Origin: TCS55 sp964343505
Lineage (GTDB): Bacteria; Fidelibacterota; Marinisomatia; Marinisomatales; TCS55
NCBI GenBank assembly: GCA_964343505.1
Contig: CAYFJU010000023.1
Location: 1-39,239, forward strand
Direction of reading: 5' to 3'
DNA: 39,239 bases
Below, one piece after another: positions 15,801 through 22,934 of this stretch (its first letter is position 1; each line of letters opens with the position of its first letter). Under the pieces are notes generated by a model that ran no database searches, had not been told where the DNA came from, and saw nothing but the letters and a program-made list of their open reading frames with translations. Position numbers and translations under genes: made by a program.

Positions 15801-18215
15801 AGCGATACGGTAGGTTTTGGAATTAAAAATTGGTTAGATCCGGTTCAAGTCAATGAAAAAGCATCCGGTATTGATCGATTTGAATATGCCCTTTATCAAG
15901 GGGCTGACAGCACGGCAGCCACGACATATACTTTATTTAGGGATTTTAGAGCCCACGCAAATAAAACAGATTCTGTTGTTGTGGATACATTTGCATTGAC
16001 CCATCTTCGGCGATATCGTACCCATGTACGGGCGGTGGATGTTGCAGGGAATACTTCAGATCCAAACAATGCCAATGCCATTTCGAGCCCATTTGTCAGG
16101 CATAATGCCCGGCCGGTTGCGGATTCAATCGCTGATACGACGGCCAAGGAAGACGTCTTGTGGGAACAGCTGTTAACAGTGAATGACAAAGATTTACTCA
16201 CTTTGAGGTCAGATGTATTTTCCTATACTTTAACCACCATGAAGTTGGATACGACTAAAACACCGATTGATTCGACGGTGATTAACACCTTGGCAGCTGC
16301 CGTTACAACGGATGGCAAAGTCACCTTTACGCCCACCAAATTAGACACAGCGGCTTATGTATTCCGTGTGATTGTTACGGATAATTGGACCTTGAAAGAT
16401 ACAGTTGATATCAATATTACTGCCTTGCCGGTAAACGATGCACCGATCATCAATCTGTCCTCTGTAGCCAAGTTGGAATTTCTTGAAGGGGCTAATAGTG
16501 ATTCGATAAACTTGACGCAATATTCCTATGACGAGGATAATGACACTACCGCTCTAAAGTTTTCTTTCAGGATTGCTTCGACGCTGCCGGGTAAGGGGGG
16601 GTATCCGATAGCGAAAACTGGATTCCTTTCTGACTTCGACGATGAATTCAAAAAGACTTTCATTACCAGACTGGTGGATGAATTCCCCTCTTCAACAATT
16701 ATACAAAAAAATAATGCATTTGTAATTTACCCTGCTAATGTGAATCAGTTTAAGGATCCCATTAAAGTGGATTCCTTGGTCAAGGGTGATTCTGTGTTTA
16801 CCTGGATTATGCCCACGGATACGGCTTCTAACGATACCAATTATTACACATCATCTGATATGATGGTTGAATTCACTGTCACTGACCCCGGTGGTTTGTC
16901 CGGTAGCGATACAGTCCTATTCTCGATCAAACCGATTAATGACCCACCCATTTGGGCTAATCTGCCGGATACAACCATTAAGGAGAATGATTCCCTATAC
17001 CTGGATTTTGCCAATTATTTAACTGATGTGGATGATTCCACATTAACTATCTCCATTTTACCGCTGACCTATGGGAGCAACATAACGATTAAGCCTTCCA
17101 TAGCATATGATAGCACCGCGACTGGGTTTGTGTATAAAAGTTCCGCACGTAAAGACACAGTAAAATTCAAACCGGATACATTATGGTTTAAAAAAGGCTT
17201 TGGGCCATGGAACCCAGCTGACACATTAAGTAATCAAATCAAATTAAAAATTACGGCCGCCGATAACGATACGTCTGCAATAGACACATTTATCGTTAAA
17301 GTCCAGCGTGTACCGCGACCTGAGATCCGCATGTACGTTGTCCAAAACAATGCGTTCACCAATTATTACGAGATCTTCCTCGTAGATTCGGTGGGAAAAA
17401 CACAGGACCTTACACTGAAAGTTCAGTCTAAGGCAGTGACTCTGGACACGGCGGCCGCCTATACTTATGTGGGACACTATAGCTTTAAGGCAAAAGGAAC
17501 CTATACGTTTGAAGTGGCCGCCAAGGGTGTGGTTGGTGATACGTCCGTTACGCAAAATTTGGGGCTCACCTTAGCAAAAATGTATGGTGCCTGGTCGGGC
17601 AAAAGTGCCGATGGTCAATTCCATGTTATTGGACGAAATGGTGCGGTAGATTTTGATCAATCTATCATGATATTGGACTCAACTTTATTCGAACCATATT
17701 TCAACGATCGGGCCTCTTATTTGCTTGGTAATGAAGCATTCCGCTTTAAGAAATCAGTTGAAATATCCATGCCGGGCCAAGATGAAGAGTTGGCCCTTTA
17801 CCAGCGATCAACCGGTAGCGGTTGGGTTGAGTTGCCTTCCATCACGCAAGGAAATCGTGTGTTGGCCTACACCGAGAAAATGGGCTATTTCAGGATGGGA
17901 CCGAAAACACTCATTGTTCCGGGCCAAACTGCGTTGAATCAAAATTATCCCAACCCTTTCAATCCTGTAACGACCATTGTATATGATTTGGGATTTGTAG
18001 ATGGTCCGTTCCAGAAAGTGAATTTGACCGTTTATGACATCCTTGGGCGTAATGTGAAAACGCTGGTGAATGAACAGCAGGGTATTGGTAGATATCGTTT
18101 GAAATGGAATGGGAAAGACCAGAATGGTGTGCCGGTAGCTTCGGGGATTTATTTTGTCCATCTGCTGACCGATATGGGTCGCAGTCAAACGAAGAAGATT
18201 ATGCTAATACGATGA
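9876..18215 (+). CDS. Giant secreted Ig-repeat protein with type IX-style C-terminal sorting domain
   Basis: This 2779-residue protein is the largest gene in the window. It begins with a signal peptide (RRLALISIMASFLLGGT). From about residue 295 to 1345 it has alternating Ig-like repeats of two types (see the repeat feature). Three modules follow that open with P(S/D)(T/V/K)P and carry a DTG/DNIT motif, then further Ig-like modules. Cadherin-like modules begin near residue 2078 (ARPVADSIADTTAKED, VNDAPIINLS, INDPPIWANLPD). The last 90 residues carry NQNYPNPFNPVTTI, VYDILGRNVKTLVNE and ASGIYFVHL, the classic FlgD-like/type A sorting domain of type IX secretion substrates. A surface-attached or released adhesin is likely. 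Its end overlaps the next gene by four bases (ATGA). No catalytic domain is recognised. Confidence 0.92.
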   Translation: MKRRLALISIMASFLLGGTTDGTSNIYVVTQGSSLTQYYFNENTTGVRIYFTVDENFTTVQAFAELKNNADIGGCTETQFDGSAMELGAGNGSSVAGTTWSPSGGFVSGTQYYLDLYYSDLYSALSNSFTEGQRLYVAIKFDLTNTDWSCPANNESDGDTSNDSQQDSGTAPNQFYYHIADRVDPSISSIVDGDDQSLNSTSSTTSATSNYTKSNKVKVTIGTEAVSTGSITWTQESGPGTTQTSSTALDGSSANSTVTVTQAGLVDGTRYDISYTVKDAAGNSATYYDYNITYDTTAPTVEGVYSEESNGDMLAEGTVADFYVDFSENIDFSGAPQITLQSNSASTATVTASTYTDGTDKAYFDWTVPDGAYSVYLDYENTSALSAGTYIRDYAGNTATLTLPAPPAWGSQGTNASLSQAGTGGYFGIDGDDPAAFSVGAVVTTGGNVTANYWNGSNTGVSVTVPIANDNSLTDGTVQLRAEADGTYENIGGSYTITSSDLNTNITMTASGSGTGNTDVTELSGYSQSDVIGWKAIITDKSGNATTGTASSTTLTVDTVAPTVSSVTSTNGDYKLAESVDIVVNFDENVSISGTPQLTMDTDNTPGTVSAAVDKSGLSGSAVTFAYTVGSTHYSTDLDYESTSSLSAGTYIRDTAGNDATLTLPAVGTMAAAYEVNIDGVSPTAFQTGTVVTVGAPVVSGYLNADNTDVKVTVPIANDASLENGKLYIQAKVGANAYANVSSAYTITAGDLNSSKTITVAESDIDNITGFAAGAVISFTALLEDYADGAGGTGNQTTGTASTTTLTVDQVDPSAFTTGAVATVTEPIVSGYYNSHNTAVTIVVPVENESTLESGWIQIQAEADGTFEDVGDSTQIANSDLGGNVTMTLTAAQLEAISGFTDGDVITFRARIDDVAGNATTGSSSSTTLTVDQTVPTVSSVSSDTTDSNPFKISDLVPLTVKFDGIVNVVTTAGTPYISLDTDESPGSSTTTASYSSGTGSTDIIFRFTVGSGQYSADLNYINTSSLVLNNGTIRDVAGNNATLTLPGIADASALKQKKDIWIDGVVPGANTVDSIVTTGGTIMAKYWNASNTGATIKVLLSSSDASLEGGTIQLTAEANETFENIGSSNSILAADVTAGYKKITLTAANIEGLSGYSDQYPNPDVISFKAVLTDKAGNSTTHSVSATTLTVDETAPAAFTVGSVTTVTDEVVAGYWNGDNTAINVSIPIANDGSLENGRLMVEAEADGTYEYIGSGSRIGFSTYDPTSYPDSYYSNWTLISSSDVNSTKSVNVNGPSVTNNMTDVEQLSGFSEGDVISFQAILMDAAGNTTTGSASSTTLIVDETDPSTPVVDLKSSSDTGIADWDNLTKDDTPTITLTNLTNTDSVFLKIATTAVALAQSSAIDVREKTISTEKDLTSTSHANGTYLVSAVAKDAAGNWGSDATSITVRIDTIPPDVPNTPDMINTDDTGLTNKDNITYTLQPHFIMTGLSSTIDSLRLVIDAGSSVGRDSIMSQVSTDTFKVSSALANGYHTAGIIAVDSAGNIQDTSAVLAFVIDNVAPSKPTAPDMAAASDFGQSATDNITKTQKPQFDISSVEAGSFMNLYRVSATPDTLLAAYDTVAAAGTSISLTPINNLADGTYTMYVTSEDTAGNKSESDDLTNVIIDATVPTISAHYYNKTIQTVYNGYTNKYKADSVKFGKGNDELELIAKMSEPAGTNPEPTLDVTYGSNSTDSFTGQAKTSSANSDSTWTWKFNLPTGTKNDGTAKISFTAYDVAGNLATAFTDTQKFTVDNTVPAAFTTGLATSQGDTNVSLTVETKKGWYINSETDSIKVLVNIDATDKSLVGGGYVDIQARVRNKMVNSWASVSSNYTSNPFAPQDSTEGLGTGKSFFRKKPDIMTALTSNGLVQGDTIDVRALIYDKALNSTEGTPSESFFVLDTLPPTIGTHITDTLFTAYDKSNLLTVNRYLSWTSDTVGFGIKNWLDPVQVNEKASGIDRFEYALYQGADSTAATTYTLFRDFRAHANKTDSVVVDTFALTHLRRYRTHVRAVDVAGNTSDPNNANAISSPFVRHNARPVADSIADTTAKEDVLWEQLLTVNDKDLLTLRSDVFSYTLTTMKLDTTKTPIDSTVINTLAAAVTTDGKVTFTPTKLDTAAYVFRVIVTDNWTLKDTVDINITALPVNDAPIINLSSVAKLEFLEGANSDSINLTQYSYDEDNDTTALKFSFRIASTLPGKGGYPIAKTGFLSDFDDEFKKTFITRLVDEFPSSTIIQKNNAFVIYPANVNQFKDPIKVDSLVKGDSVFTWIMPTDTASNDTNYYTSSDMMVEFTVTDPGGLSGSDTVLFSIKPINDPPIWANLPDTTIKENDSLYLDFANYLTDVDDSTLTISILPLTYGSNITIKPSIAYDSTATGFVYKSSARKDTVKFKPDTLWFKKGFGPWNPADTLSNQIKLKITAADNDTSAIDTFIVKVQRVPRPEIRMYVVQNNAFTNYYEIFLVDSVGKTQDLTLKVQSKAVTLDTAAAYTYVGHYSFKAKGTYTFEVAAKGVVGDTSVTQNLGLTLAKMYGAWSGKSADGQFHVIGRNGAVDFDQSIMILDSTLFEPYFNDRASYLLGNEAFRFKKSVEISMPGQDEELALYQRSTGSGWVELPSITQGNRVLAYTEKMGYFRMGPKTLIVPGQTALNQNYPNPFNPVTTIVYDLGFVDGPFQKVNLTVYDILGRNVKTLVNEQQGIGRYRLKWNGKDQNGVPVASGIYFVHLLTDMGRSQTKKIMLIR
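10758..13920 (+). repeat. Protein-level tandem Ig-like repeats, types A and B, in the giant protein
   Basis: Two diverged module types alternate in the order A-B-A-B-B-A-B-B. Type A (about 125 residues) has a 'DENVSISGTPQLTM' core, then Y(E/I)(S/N)TSSL and AGN-ATLTLP. Type B has 'FTTGAVATV', a YWN-NT segment, P(I/V)(A/E)N(D/E)-SLE-G, QAEADGT(Y/F)E and ends in ATTGTASSTTLTVD. The repeats are clear at protein level but diverged in DNA, so they are not recent duplications. Confidence 0.75.
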
Positions 18216-18868
18216 TCGGTCGTTTCCATAAAACCACCTTATTATTTCTGACGGTTATCGGGTTGATCACCCTGGATGGCTGTCGGAAAAAATTCTTAGC
18301 TACGGCGGAGGATATGGCGGAATACGGGTGGGTTTTATACGAAACAAAGGATTACCTGACCAGTAATACATGGTTCCAGGATGCGGTTAAAAAAGATGAG
18401 AAATGGAAAGACGGTTATAACGGGTTGGGTTGGTCCTATGCCAAATTGATGGTCATAGACAGCAGTATCGCTCAATTCAATACCGGATTGACCAAAAAAC
18501 AGGATGCCTGGAATCCTACGGATGTCCAATCCGAAATCCTGGCTGGATTAACCTTTGCACACCATGCCCAAGGGAAAGATACTAAAGCGATTGAATATGG
18601 CCGCGCTTTCCTGGATTCTACTGTGAAACCCTTAACAGCGGGGTGGATGTTCACCCACGATTCATTGCTCAATTATTTGGATGTGCGCATTACCCTGGCT
18701 GCATCCTATTATGCTGTCGGAAAATTTGATTCGACGATTTTGCAGGTAACCATTATTTTGGATTCATTGAAATCGAGCGAACTTCCGGTTACCGATACAT
18801 CATTGGTTGGCCGCAAAGAAATGGCCAAGCAGATCATGACGCTTCAGGATTATCTAATGACCAAATAG
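18212..18868 (+). CDS. TPR-containing lipoprotein
   Basis: Starting at the ATG at 18212, which overlaps the stop of the giant gene by four bases (ATGA), the product has 218 residues. The signal has a lipobox-like end (LITLDGC, Cys near residue 20), so it should be anchored in the envelope. The rest is helical and TPR-like: AEYGWVLYETKDYLTSNTWF, WKDGYNGLGWSYAKLMV, then AHHAQGKDTKAIEYGRAF. The translational coupling suggests it is made in step with the giant protein and may assist its secretion or anchoring, which is inference. An upstream extension of the open frame to 18104 lies inside the giant gene and is not used. Confidence 0.8.
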   Translation: MIGRFHKTTLLFLTVIGLITLDGCRKKFLATAEDMAEYGWVLYETKDYLTSNTWFQDAVKKDEKWKDGYNGLGWSYAKLMVIDSSIAQFNTGLTKKQDAWNPTDVQSEILAGLTFAHHAQGKDTKAIEYGRAFLDSTVKPLTAGWMFTHDSLLNYLDVRITLAASYYAVGKFDSTILQVTIILDSLKSSELPVTDTSLVGRKEMAKQIMTLQDYLMTK

Positions 18869-18875
18869 GCTACCT

Positions 18876-19334
18876 ATGAAACAAGACCACACATTCTGGA
18901 TGAAACAGGCCCTTATTCAGGCTGAAAAAGCCTATGACGCTGAGGAAATACCGGTGGGTGCAATTGTAGTGCATGAAGGAAGAGTTATCGGAAAAGGGTT
19001 TAACCAGCGGGAACTATTAAAAGACCCTACGGCCCATGCGGAAATTATCGCCATTACCGCCGCTGCCAATACGTTAGGGGACTGGCGGTTGAATGATTGT
19101 TTTCTGTATGTCACCAAGGAACCGTGTCCTATGTGCGCCGGAGCGATTGTGAATGGGCGACTTAAGATGGTTGTTTTCGGATGTTATGACGAAGAAGCGG
19201 GCTGCTGCGGATCTTTATATCAACTATGTGGTGATCCCCGTTTTAAAACGAAAGTGGCTGTAAAGGGCGGTGTTATGGAAGGGCAATCCTTAAGTTTGAT
19301 CCAGGATTTTTTCAGAGTTCGTAGAAACACGTAA
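18876..19334 (+). CDS. tadA: tRNA adenosine(34) deaminase
   Basis: Deaminates A34 to inosine in tRNA-Arg(ACG) so that it reads several CGN codons. The 152 residues form a complete cytidine/deoxycytidylate-deaminase fold. The zinc site is HAE at residues 54-56 (catalytic E56) plus PCPMC with C84 and C87. The surrounding EEIPVGAIVV, GKGFNQRE and MCAGAIVNGRLKMVVFGC are hallmarks of TadA rather than of guanine or cytidine deaminases. It follows the TPR lipoprotein by 7 bases and is followed 18 bases later by tRNA-Ser. Its substrate tRNA-Arg(ACG) is encoded at 8051-8124. Confidence 0.95.
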   Translation: MKQDHTFWMKQALIQAEKAYDAEEIPVGAIVVHEGRVIGKGFNQRELLKDPTAHAEIIAITAAANTLGDWRLNDCFLYVTKEPCPMCAGAIVNGRLKMVVFGCYDEEAGCCGSLYQLCGDPRFKTKVAVKGGVMEGQSLSLIQDFFRVRRNT

Positions 19335-19352
19335 ATTCGCACCCTGATTTTT

Positions 19353-19440
19353 GGAGAGGTGGCAGAGCTTGGCTGAATGCGCCGCACTCGAAATGCGGTA
19401 TGCCCTTTGGGCATCGGGGGTTCGAATCCCTCCCTCTCCG
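19353..19440 (+). tRNA. tRNA-Ser (anticodon CGA)
   Basis: Class II tRNA of 88 bases. Acceptor GGAGAGG pairs with CCTCTCC (19433-19439), discriminator G at 19440. The anticodon stem CCGCA/TGCGG holds the loop CTCGAAA, giving CGA, which reads UCG. A long variable arm (TGCCC/GGGCA) confirms serine type. CCA is not encoded. Confidence 0.96.
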
Positions 19441-19461
19441 CTAACCTGCGGTGATTCTTTT

Positions 19462-19908
19462 GTGGGATATTTTTTCTACTTCACAAAATTATTTAGACAA
19501 AATACTTCCATAACATTCATGGCCAAAGTTGCCGCTGTCGCCGGTGTGATCGGTGCTGTCTGTTTTATCGGTGTGGGTTTTACACCACACAATTTTTTTA
19601 TCGGTCCCCATATTTTCTTTGTTAAGTGGGCCTTTCGCTCATTCCTGGTTAGCGCGATCCTGCTGACCATTGTATTGTATAAACATCACCGCTTTGAGAA
19701 TCAGTATGCGATCGGATATCTTATATTTGCGGTGCTTATCTTTCTTTATATTCTGGTCTTAGAATTGGGACCGAATCCAAGCGTATCTGATTTTTCGTTA
19801 GTGTCTAATGTCGTCACGCAAAAATTGATCATATTGGTATTTATTTTGTCCGTCTTGTATCAATCCTTCGGCAATTCGAAATTACTCGCCCAAAATTCGA
19901 CGAAATAA
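19462..19908 (+). pseudogene. Probable 5'-truncated multi-pass membrane protein (DUF998-like)
   Basis: The frame is open from inside tRNA-Ser to 19908 and encodes four likely membrane segments: VAAVAGVIGAVCFIGVGF, AFRSFLVSAILLTIVLY, AIGYLIFAVLIFLYILVL and KLIILVFILSVLYQSFG. The pattern FYFTKLFRQ..., GVGFTPHN and ELGPNPS recalls DUF998/Frag1-like proteins, which normally have one or two further membrane segments at the N-terminus. Those are missing here, and in-frame sequence upstream of about 19450 is tRNA. Possible starts are GTG at 19462 or ATG at 19519, neither with a ribosome site. I therefore suspect loss of the 5' end next to the tRNA, though a genuinely short protein starting at 19519 is possible. 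Confidence 0.5.
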
Positions 19909-19945
19909 TCCATTTTCATCAAGAATATTTAACGGAGAGCGAAAC

Positions 19946-21643
19946 GTGTTCAAGAAAAAAACTTTAATCCTTTGTTCGATTATCATTTTTACTGGTTGTG
20001 AAAAACCCAAAGAAGGGTGGAATAGATATGTCCATTCCCGGGATGCCCTGAATGCCCAGGATGCTATTACAGGAGAATTGTTACGCAAACATATATCCAC
20101 CTTATCATCGGATAAATTCGAAGGACGGTTCCCCGGCACAGTGGGGGAAGACCTCACCGTGGAATATCTTTCTAAAACTTATGAAAGTTTAGGATTAAGG
20201 CCAGGAAATCCCGACGGGACCTGGATCCAAAAAGCCACCATGACGGGTGTCATTTCTGACATGAAAGCGCAGATTATCACCACTGATGAACGCTGGGTGA
20301 TGGATGTGGGGCAAGAGATCGTTGGGAATTCTTTCCAAACAAAGGAAGCAGTGAATATCAAAAATGCCGATTTGGTTTTCTGCGGATACGGCGTGAATGC
20401 ACCGGAATATAGCTGGAATGATTTTGATGGTGTGGATGTGAAGGGGAAGGTGATTGTTGTCCTGGTGAATGATCCGCCGGTGATGAAAAACGATAAATTG
20501 GATGATGATATTTTCGGCGGTAGAGCCATGACCTATTATGGGCGCTGGTCCTACAAATTTGAAGAAGGCCTTCGCCAGGGTGCGGAAGGCGTCATTGTCA
20601 TCCATGAGACGGAACCGGCGGGATACCCGTTTGGCGTTCTTCAAGGCGGCTATGACGGTGAACAGCTCACGATTGAAAATCCGAATATAACGCCATTGTC
20701 TTTCCAGGGATGGATCCCCTCGGCTTCCGCAGAACGATTATTCAAAATGAATGGATTGGACTATCACAAGCAGAAAGCTGCCGCCGTAAACCCGGACTTT
20801 AAGGCGTTTCCATTAAATGCGAAATTCACCAGTAAAATGATCAATGCTGTCCGCCGTTTTGATTCGAATAATATAATCGCTAAATATGAAGGCACCGATC
20901 CTGAATTAAAAGACGAATATATTATTTATACCTCTCACTGGGACCATTTAGGGAAAAATACAAAATTGGATGGTGACCAGATTTATAACGGCGCCAATGA
21001 CAATGCATCAGGTACCGGAACGATCATGGCTGTGGCGGAAGCATTCGCCAACCTTGCGGAGGGTTCTAAGCGCAGTATTTTATTCCTTGCCGTGACGGCA
21101 GAAGAACAGGGGCTTCTCGGCGTAAAGTATTACAGTATCAATCCCCTTTATCCGTTGGAGAAAACGGTGGCCGTCATTAATATTGATGCCATGGGCAATA
21201 CATACGGCCGAACCAAGGACTTGATCGTTGTCGGGAAAGGTAATTCAGAATTGGATCAGGTATTTGCACATGCGGTAGCCCAGGATGATAAGTATCTCAT
21301 TCCCGATGCTGAACCGGAAAAGGGCTACTATTACCGGTCGGACCATTTTGCCTTTGCCAAACAGGGCGTCCCGGCCCTCTATGTGGATGGCGGCCTGGAT
21401 GTTGTCGGGAAAGGGAAAGAATACGGTCAGCAGAAAAAAGATGAATACACCAATGACGAATATCACGGCGTATCCGATGAAGTCAAGGATGATTGGGATT
21501 TCTCAGGCATGGTTGAGGATGCCCGGATTTTATTCAGGGTTGGGTACGCCCTTGGTCAGCATGACGTATGGCCAAAATGGAGAGACGGAACGGAATTTAA
21601 AGCAACGCGGGAAGCAATGCTGAAGAGTGGAAAACAACCATAG
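19946..21643 (+). CDS. M28-family zinc aminopeptidase lipoprotein with PA domain
   Basis: Exported metallopeptidase of 565 residues, likely removing N-terminal residues from peptides at the cell envelope. It starts with GTG at 19946 behind an ACGGAGAG ribosome site. A lipoprotein signal ends in IIFTGC (Cys near residue 16). Residues about 115-260 form a protease-associated domain (DLVFCGYGVNAPEYSWNDF, DVKGKVIVVLVNDPP). The catalytic domain carries the M28 metal ligands: TSHWDHLG (His331, Asp333), NGANDNASGTG, AVTAEEQGLLG with the catalytic Glu pair, NIDAMG and a late YYRSDHFAF histidine. All expected ligands are present, so it should be active. It is the last plus-strand gene before a 450-base gap. 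Confidence 0.92.
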   Translation: MFKKKTLILCSIIIFTGCEKPKEGWNRYVHSRDALNAQDAITGELLRKHISTLSSDKFEGRFPGTVGEDLTVEYLSKTYESLGLRPGNPDGTWIQKATMTGVISDMKAQIITTDERWVMDVGQEIVGNSFQTKEAVNIKNADLVFCGYGVNAPEYSWNDFDGVDVKGKVIVVLVNDPPVMKNDKLDDDIFGGRAMTYYGRWSYKFEEGLRQGAEGVIVIHETEPAGYPFGVLQGGYDGEQLTIENPNITPLSFQGWIPSASAERLFKMNGLDYHKQKAAAVNPDFKAFPLNAKFTSKMINAVRRFDSNNIIAKYEGTDPELKDEYIIYTSHWDHLGKNTKLDGDQIYNGANDNASGTGTIMAVAEAFANLAEGSKRSILFLAVTAEEQGLLGVKYYSINPLYPLEKTVAVINIDAMGNTYGRTKDLIVVGKGNSELDQVFAHAVAQDDKYLIPDAEPEKGYYYRSDHFAFAKQGVPALYVDGGLDVVGKGKEYGQQKKDEYTNDEYHGVSDEVKDDWDFSGMVEDARILFRVGYALGQHDVWPKWRDGTEFKATREAMLKSGKQP

Positions 21644-21651
21644 ACTATGTG

Positions 21652-21673
21652 CGTCAAGCATCCTTGCTTGACG
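21652..21673. repeat. Palindromic repeat copy 1
   Basis: Perfect 9-base-pair hairpin: CGTCAAGCA (21652-21660), loop TCCT, TGCTTGACG (21665-21673), beginning 9 bases after the peptidase stop. It matches the copy at 22046 in 18 of 22 positions. Confidence 0.6.
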
Positions 21674-22015
21674 ATTACTTAATGATTAGAAGCCAGTAAG
21701 AGTTTGTGGGATTAAATCTCCTCCTTCCCTGGCCGGCTACCGACGGATTAGACGAGAGCTTTCCCGCTACATTTTGGTAATGAAGGAAGGGCTGGGCATA
21801 GGGGCGGTGGTAAAATAAAATTACCCCAACACTTGTATATAAAAGTCCCAATTCATGGAATTCCGAACTCAACTCATTACCAATCGTCTTGTGTAAGTTA
21901 AAATGGGTTACTTGATTATCCCCAGATAGGTCGAGCTAAAGAAAGGCCCAAACCAATGATTGCGATTAATCTGCCTAAGAGCCTTATATCTTCAAAAAAT
22001 TGGAAAAGTGGATCA

Positions 22016-22037
22016 CGACAATCAGGGATGATTGTCG
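22016..22037. repeat. Palindromic repeat copy 2 (inverted orientation)
   Basis: Perfect 8-base-pair hairpin CGACAATC/GATTGTCG around the loop AGGGAT. Read on the minus strand it matches copy 1 in 17 of 22 positions, including the central CATCC. Two of its stem pairs differ from copy 1 in a compensatory way. Confidence 0.55.
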
Positions 22038-22045
22038 TACAAGTA

Positions 22046-22067
22046 CATCAAGCAACCTTGCTCGATG
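22046..22067. repeat. Palindromic repeat copy 3
   Basis: CATCAAGCAA (22046-22055), loop CC, TTGCTCGATG (22058-22067), with one mismatch. It differs from copy 1 at four positions, two of which (positions 2 and 21) form a compensatory pair swap (G-C to A-T). Confidence 0.55.
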
Positions 22068-22094
22068 CTAAAAGTACTTTCGATAGGGATAAAG

Positions 22095-22934
22095 CTATTT
22101 AAGACCGATTTCTTCCAAGCGTTCATTTAAATAGGATCCGGCTGTGTGGAATTCACTTAATACAACTTCATCCCTGGGATGCAGGAATAGGGGCATAGAA
22201 TAGCGGCTCACATTGGCAGAACGGGGTGGGTTGATCACCTGGTGTGTTGTGGAAGGATAATATTCATTGGAAGCCATTTTCAACATATCACCGGAATTGA
22301 CCACAATCGTCCCTTTATCACAACTGACATCGTTCCATTCCCCACTCATATCCATCACTTGAAGCCCCGGCTGGCTCCCGGCGACTAAAACGGTCAATAG
22401 ATTAATATCTTCATGGGCAGCCGCGCGGATGGCGCCTTGTTCCTCATTCCCGGAAAGGGGGGGATAATGGAGGACACGGAATAAATTGGATTGGCTGCCT
22501 TTGATCATTTCCTGCAGCGGAATTGAAAATAATTGGCTGACATCACTGGGAGCGCAAGTCTGGACCCAACTTAACAGCGTAGAAGCCATGTCCGTAAGTG
22601 CTTGATATAATTCCATCGTAGAATGCCCAATGGATTCCGGCAAGCGTCCCCAAGGATATATGTGATAAAATTCCTTTAAATCTTTGGCGTCATATCCTTT
22701 GGCATTTTCCGTAAGATAAGGGAAGTAGCCGTCCTGTTTTTCTTCGTCAAATAAATAATCAAATTTATCTTTTCCGGCAAAAAACGATTCCCATTCCTGG
22801 TACACTGCATCAATTAGACCAGGAAGAATTGGATGATCTTTAATGACCGCAAACCCTGAATCTTTGAGTGAATTTTCAAAGAGAGTTGCCGCGTTGGAAT
22901 CGGGATAGGAAATCGTTAAGACATCAAGAGACAT
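22095..22934 (-). CDS. 2-oxoglutarate/Fe(II)-dependent oxygenase, isopenicillin-N-synthase-like
   Basis: Non-heme iron oxygenase of about 280 residues; the substrate cannot be told. Counting from the upstream ATG at 22940, the iron ligands are H176 and D178 (AAHEDINLL) and H233 (TTHQVINPP), and the 2-oxoglutarate/co-substrate-binding pair is R246 and S248 (SRYSMPLFLHP). The N-terminal DIOX_N part is seen in ENSLKDSGFAVIKDHPI. All catalytic residues are present. Starts at 22940 (MRMSL) or 22934 (MSLDVL) are both possible; either overlaps the end of the bolA-like gene, which it follows on the same strand, so the two are co-translated. The pairing with BolA is the only functional hint. Confidence 0.9.
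   Translation of the reverse strand: MSLDVLTISYPDSNAATLFENSLKDSGFAVIKDHPILPGLIDAVYQEWESFFAGKDKFDYLFDEEKQDGYFPYLTENAKGYDAKDLKEFYHIYPWGRLPESIGHSTMELYQALTDMASTLLSWVQTCAPSDVSQLFSIPLQEMIKGSQSNLFRVLHYPPLSGNEEQGAIRAAAHEDINLLTVLVAGSQPGLQVMDMSGEWNDVSCDKGTIVVNSGDMLKMASNEYYPSTTHQVINPPRSANVSRYSMPLFLHPRDEVVLSEFHTAGSYLNERLEEIGLK

Larger units (their letters stand above)
21644..22094. other. Gene-free gap carrying three related palindromes
   Basis: The gap lies between the ends of two convergent genes. I see no open frame worth calling. It contains three related hairpins (listed separately) and otherwise AT-rich sequence. A purine-rich/pyrimidine-rich patch at 21718-21830 does not form a convincing structure. 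The hairpins could act as terminators for either side, but none has a T tract. Confidence 0.5.

Noticed and set aside
21653..21672. Possible CRISPR repeat units in the 21.6-22.1 kb gap
   Set aside because: Only three diverged copies with irregular spacing (343 and 8 bases), one inverted, and no cas genes; they fit a palindromic repeat family, not an array.
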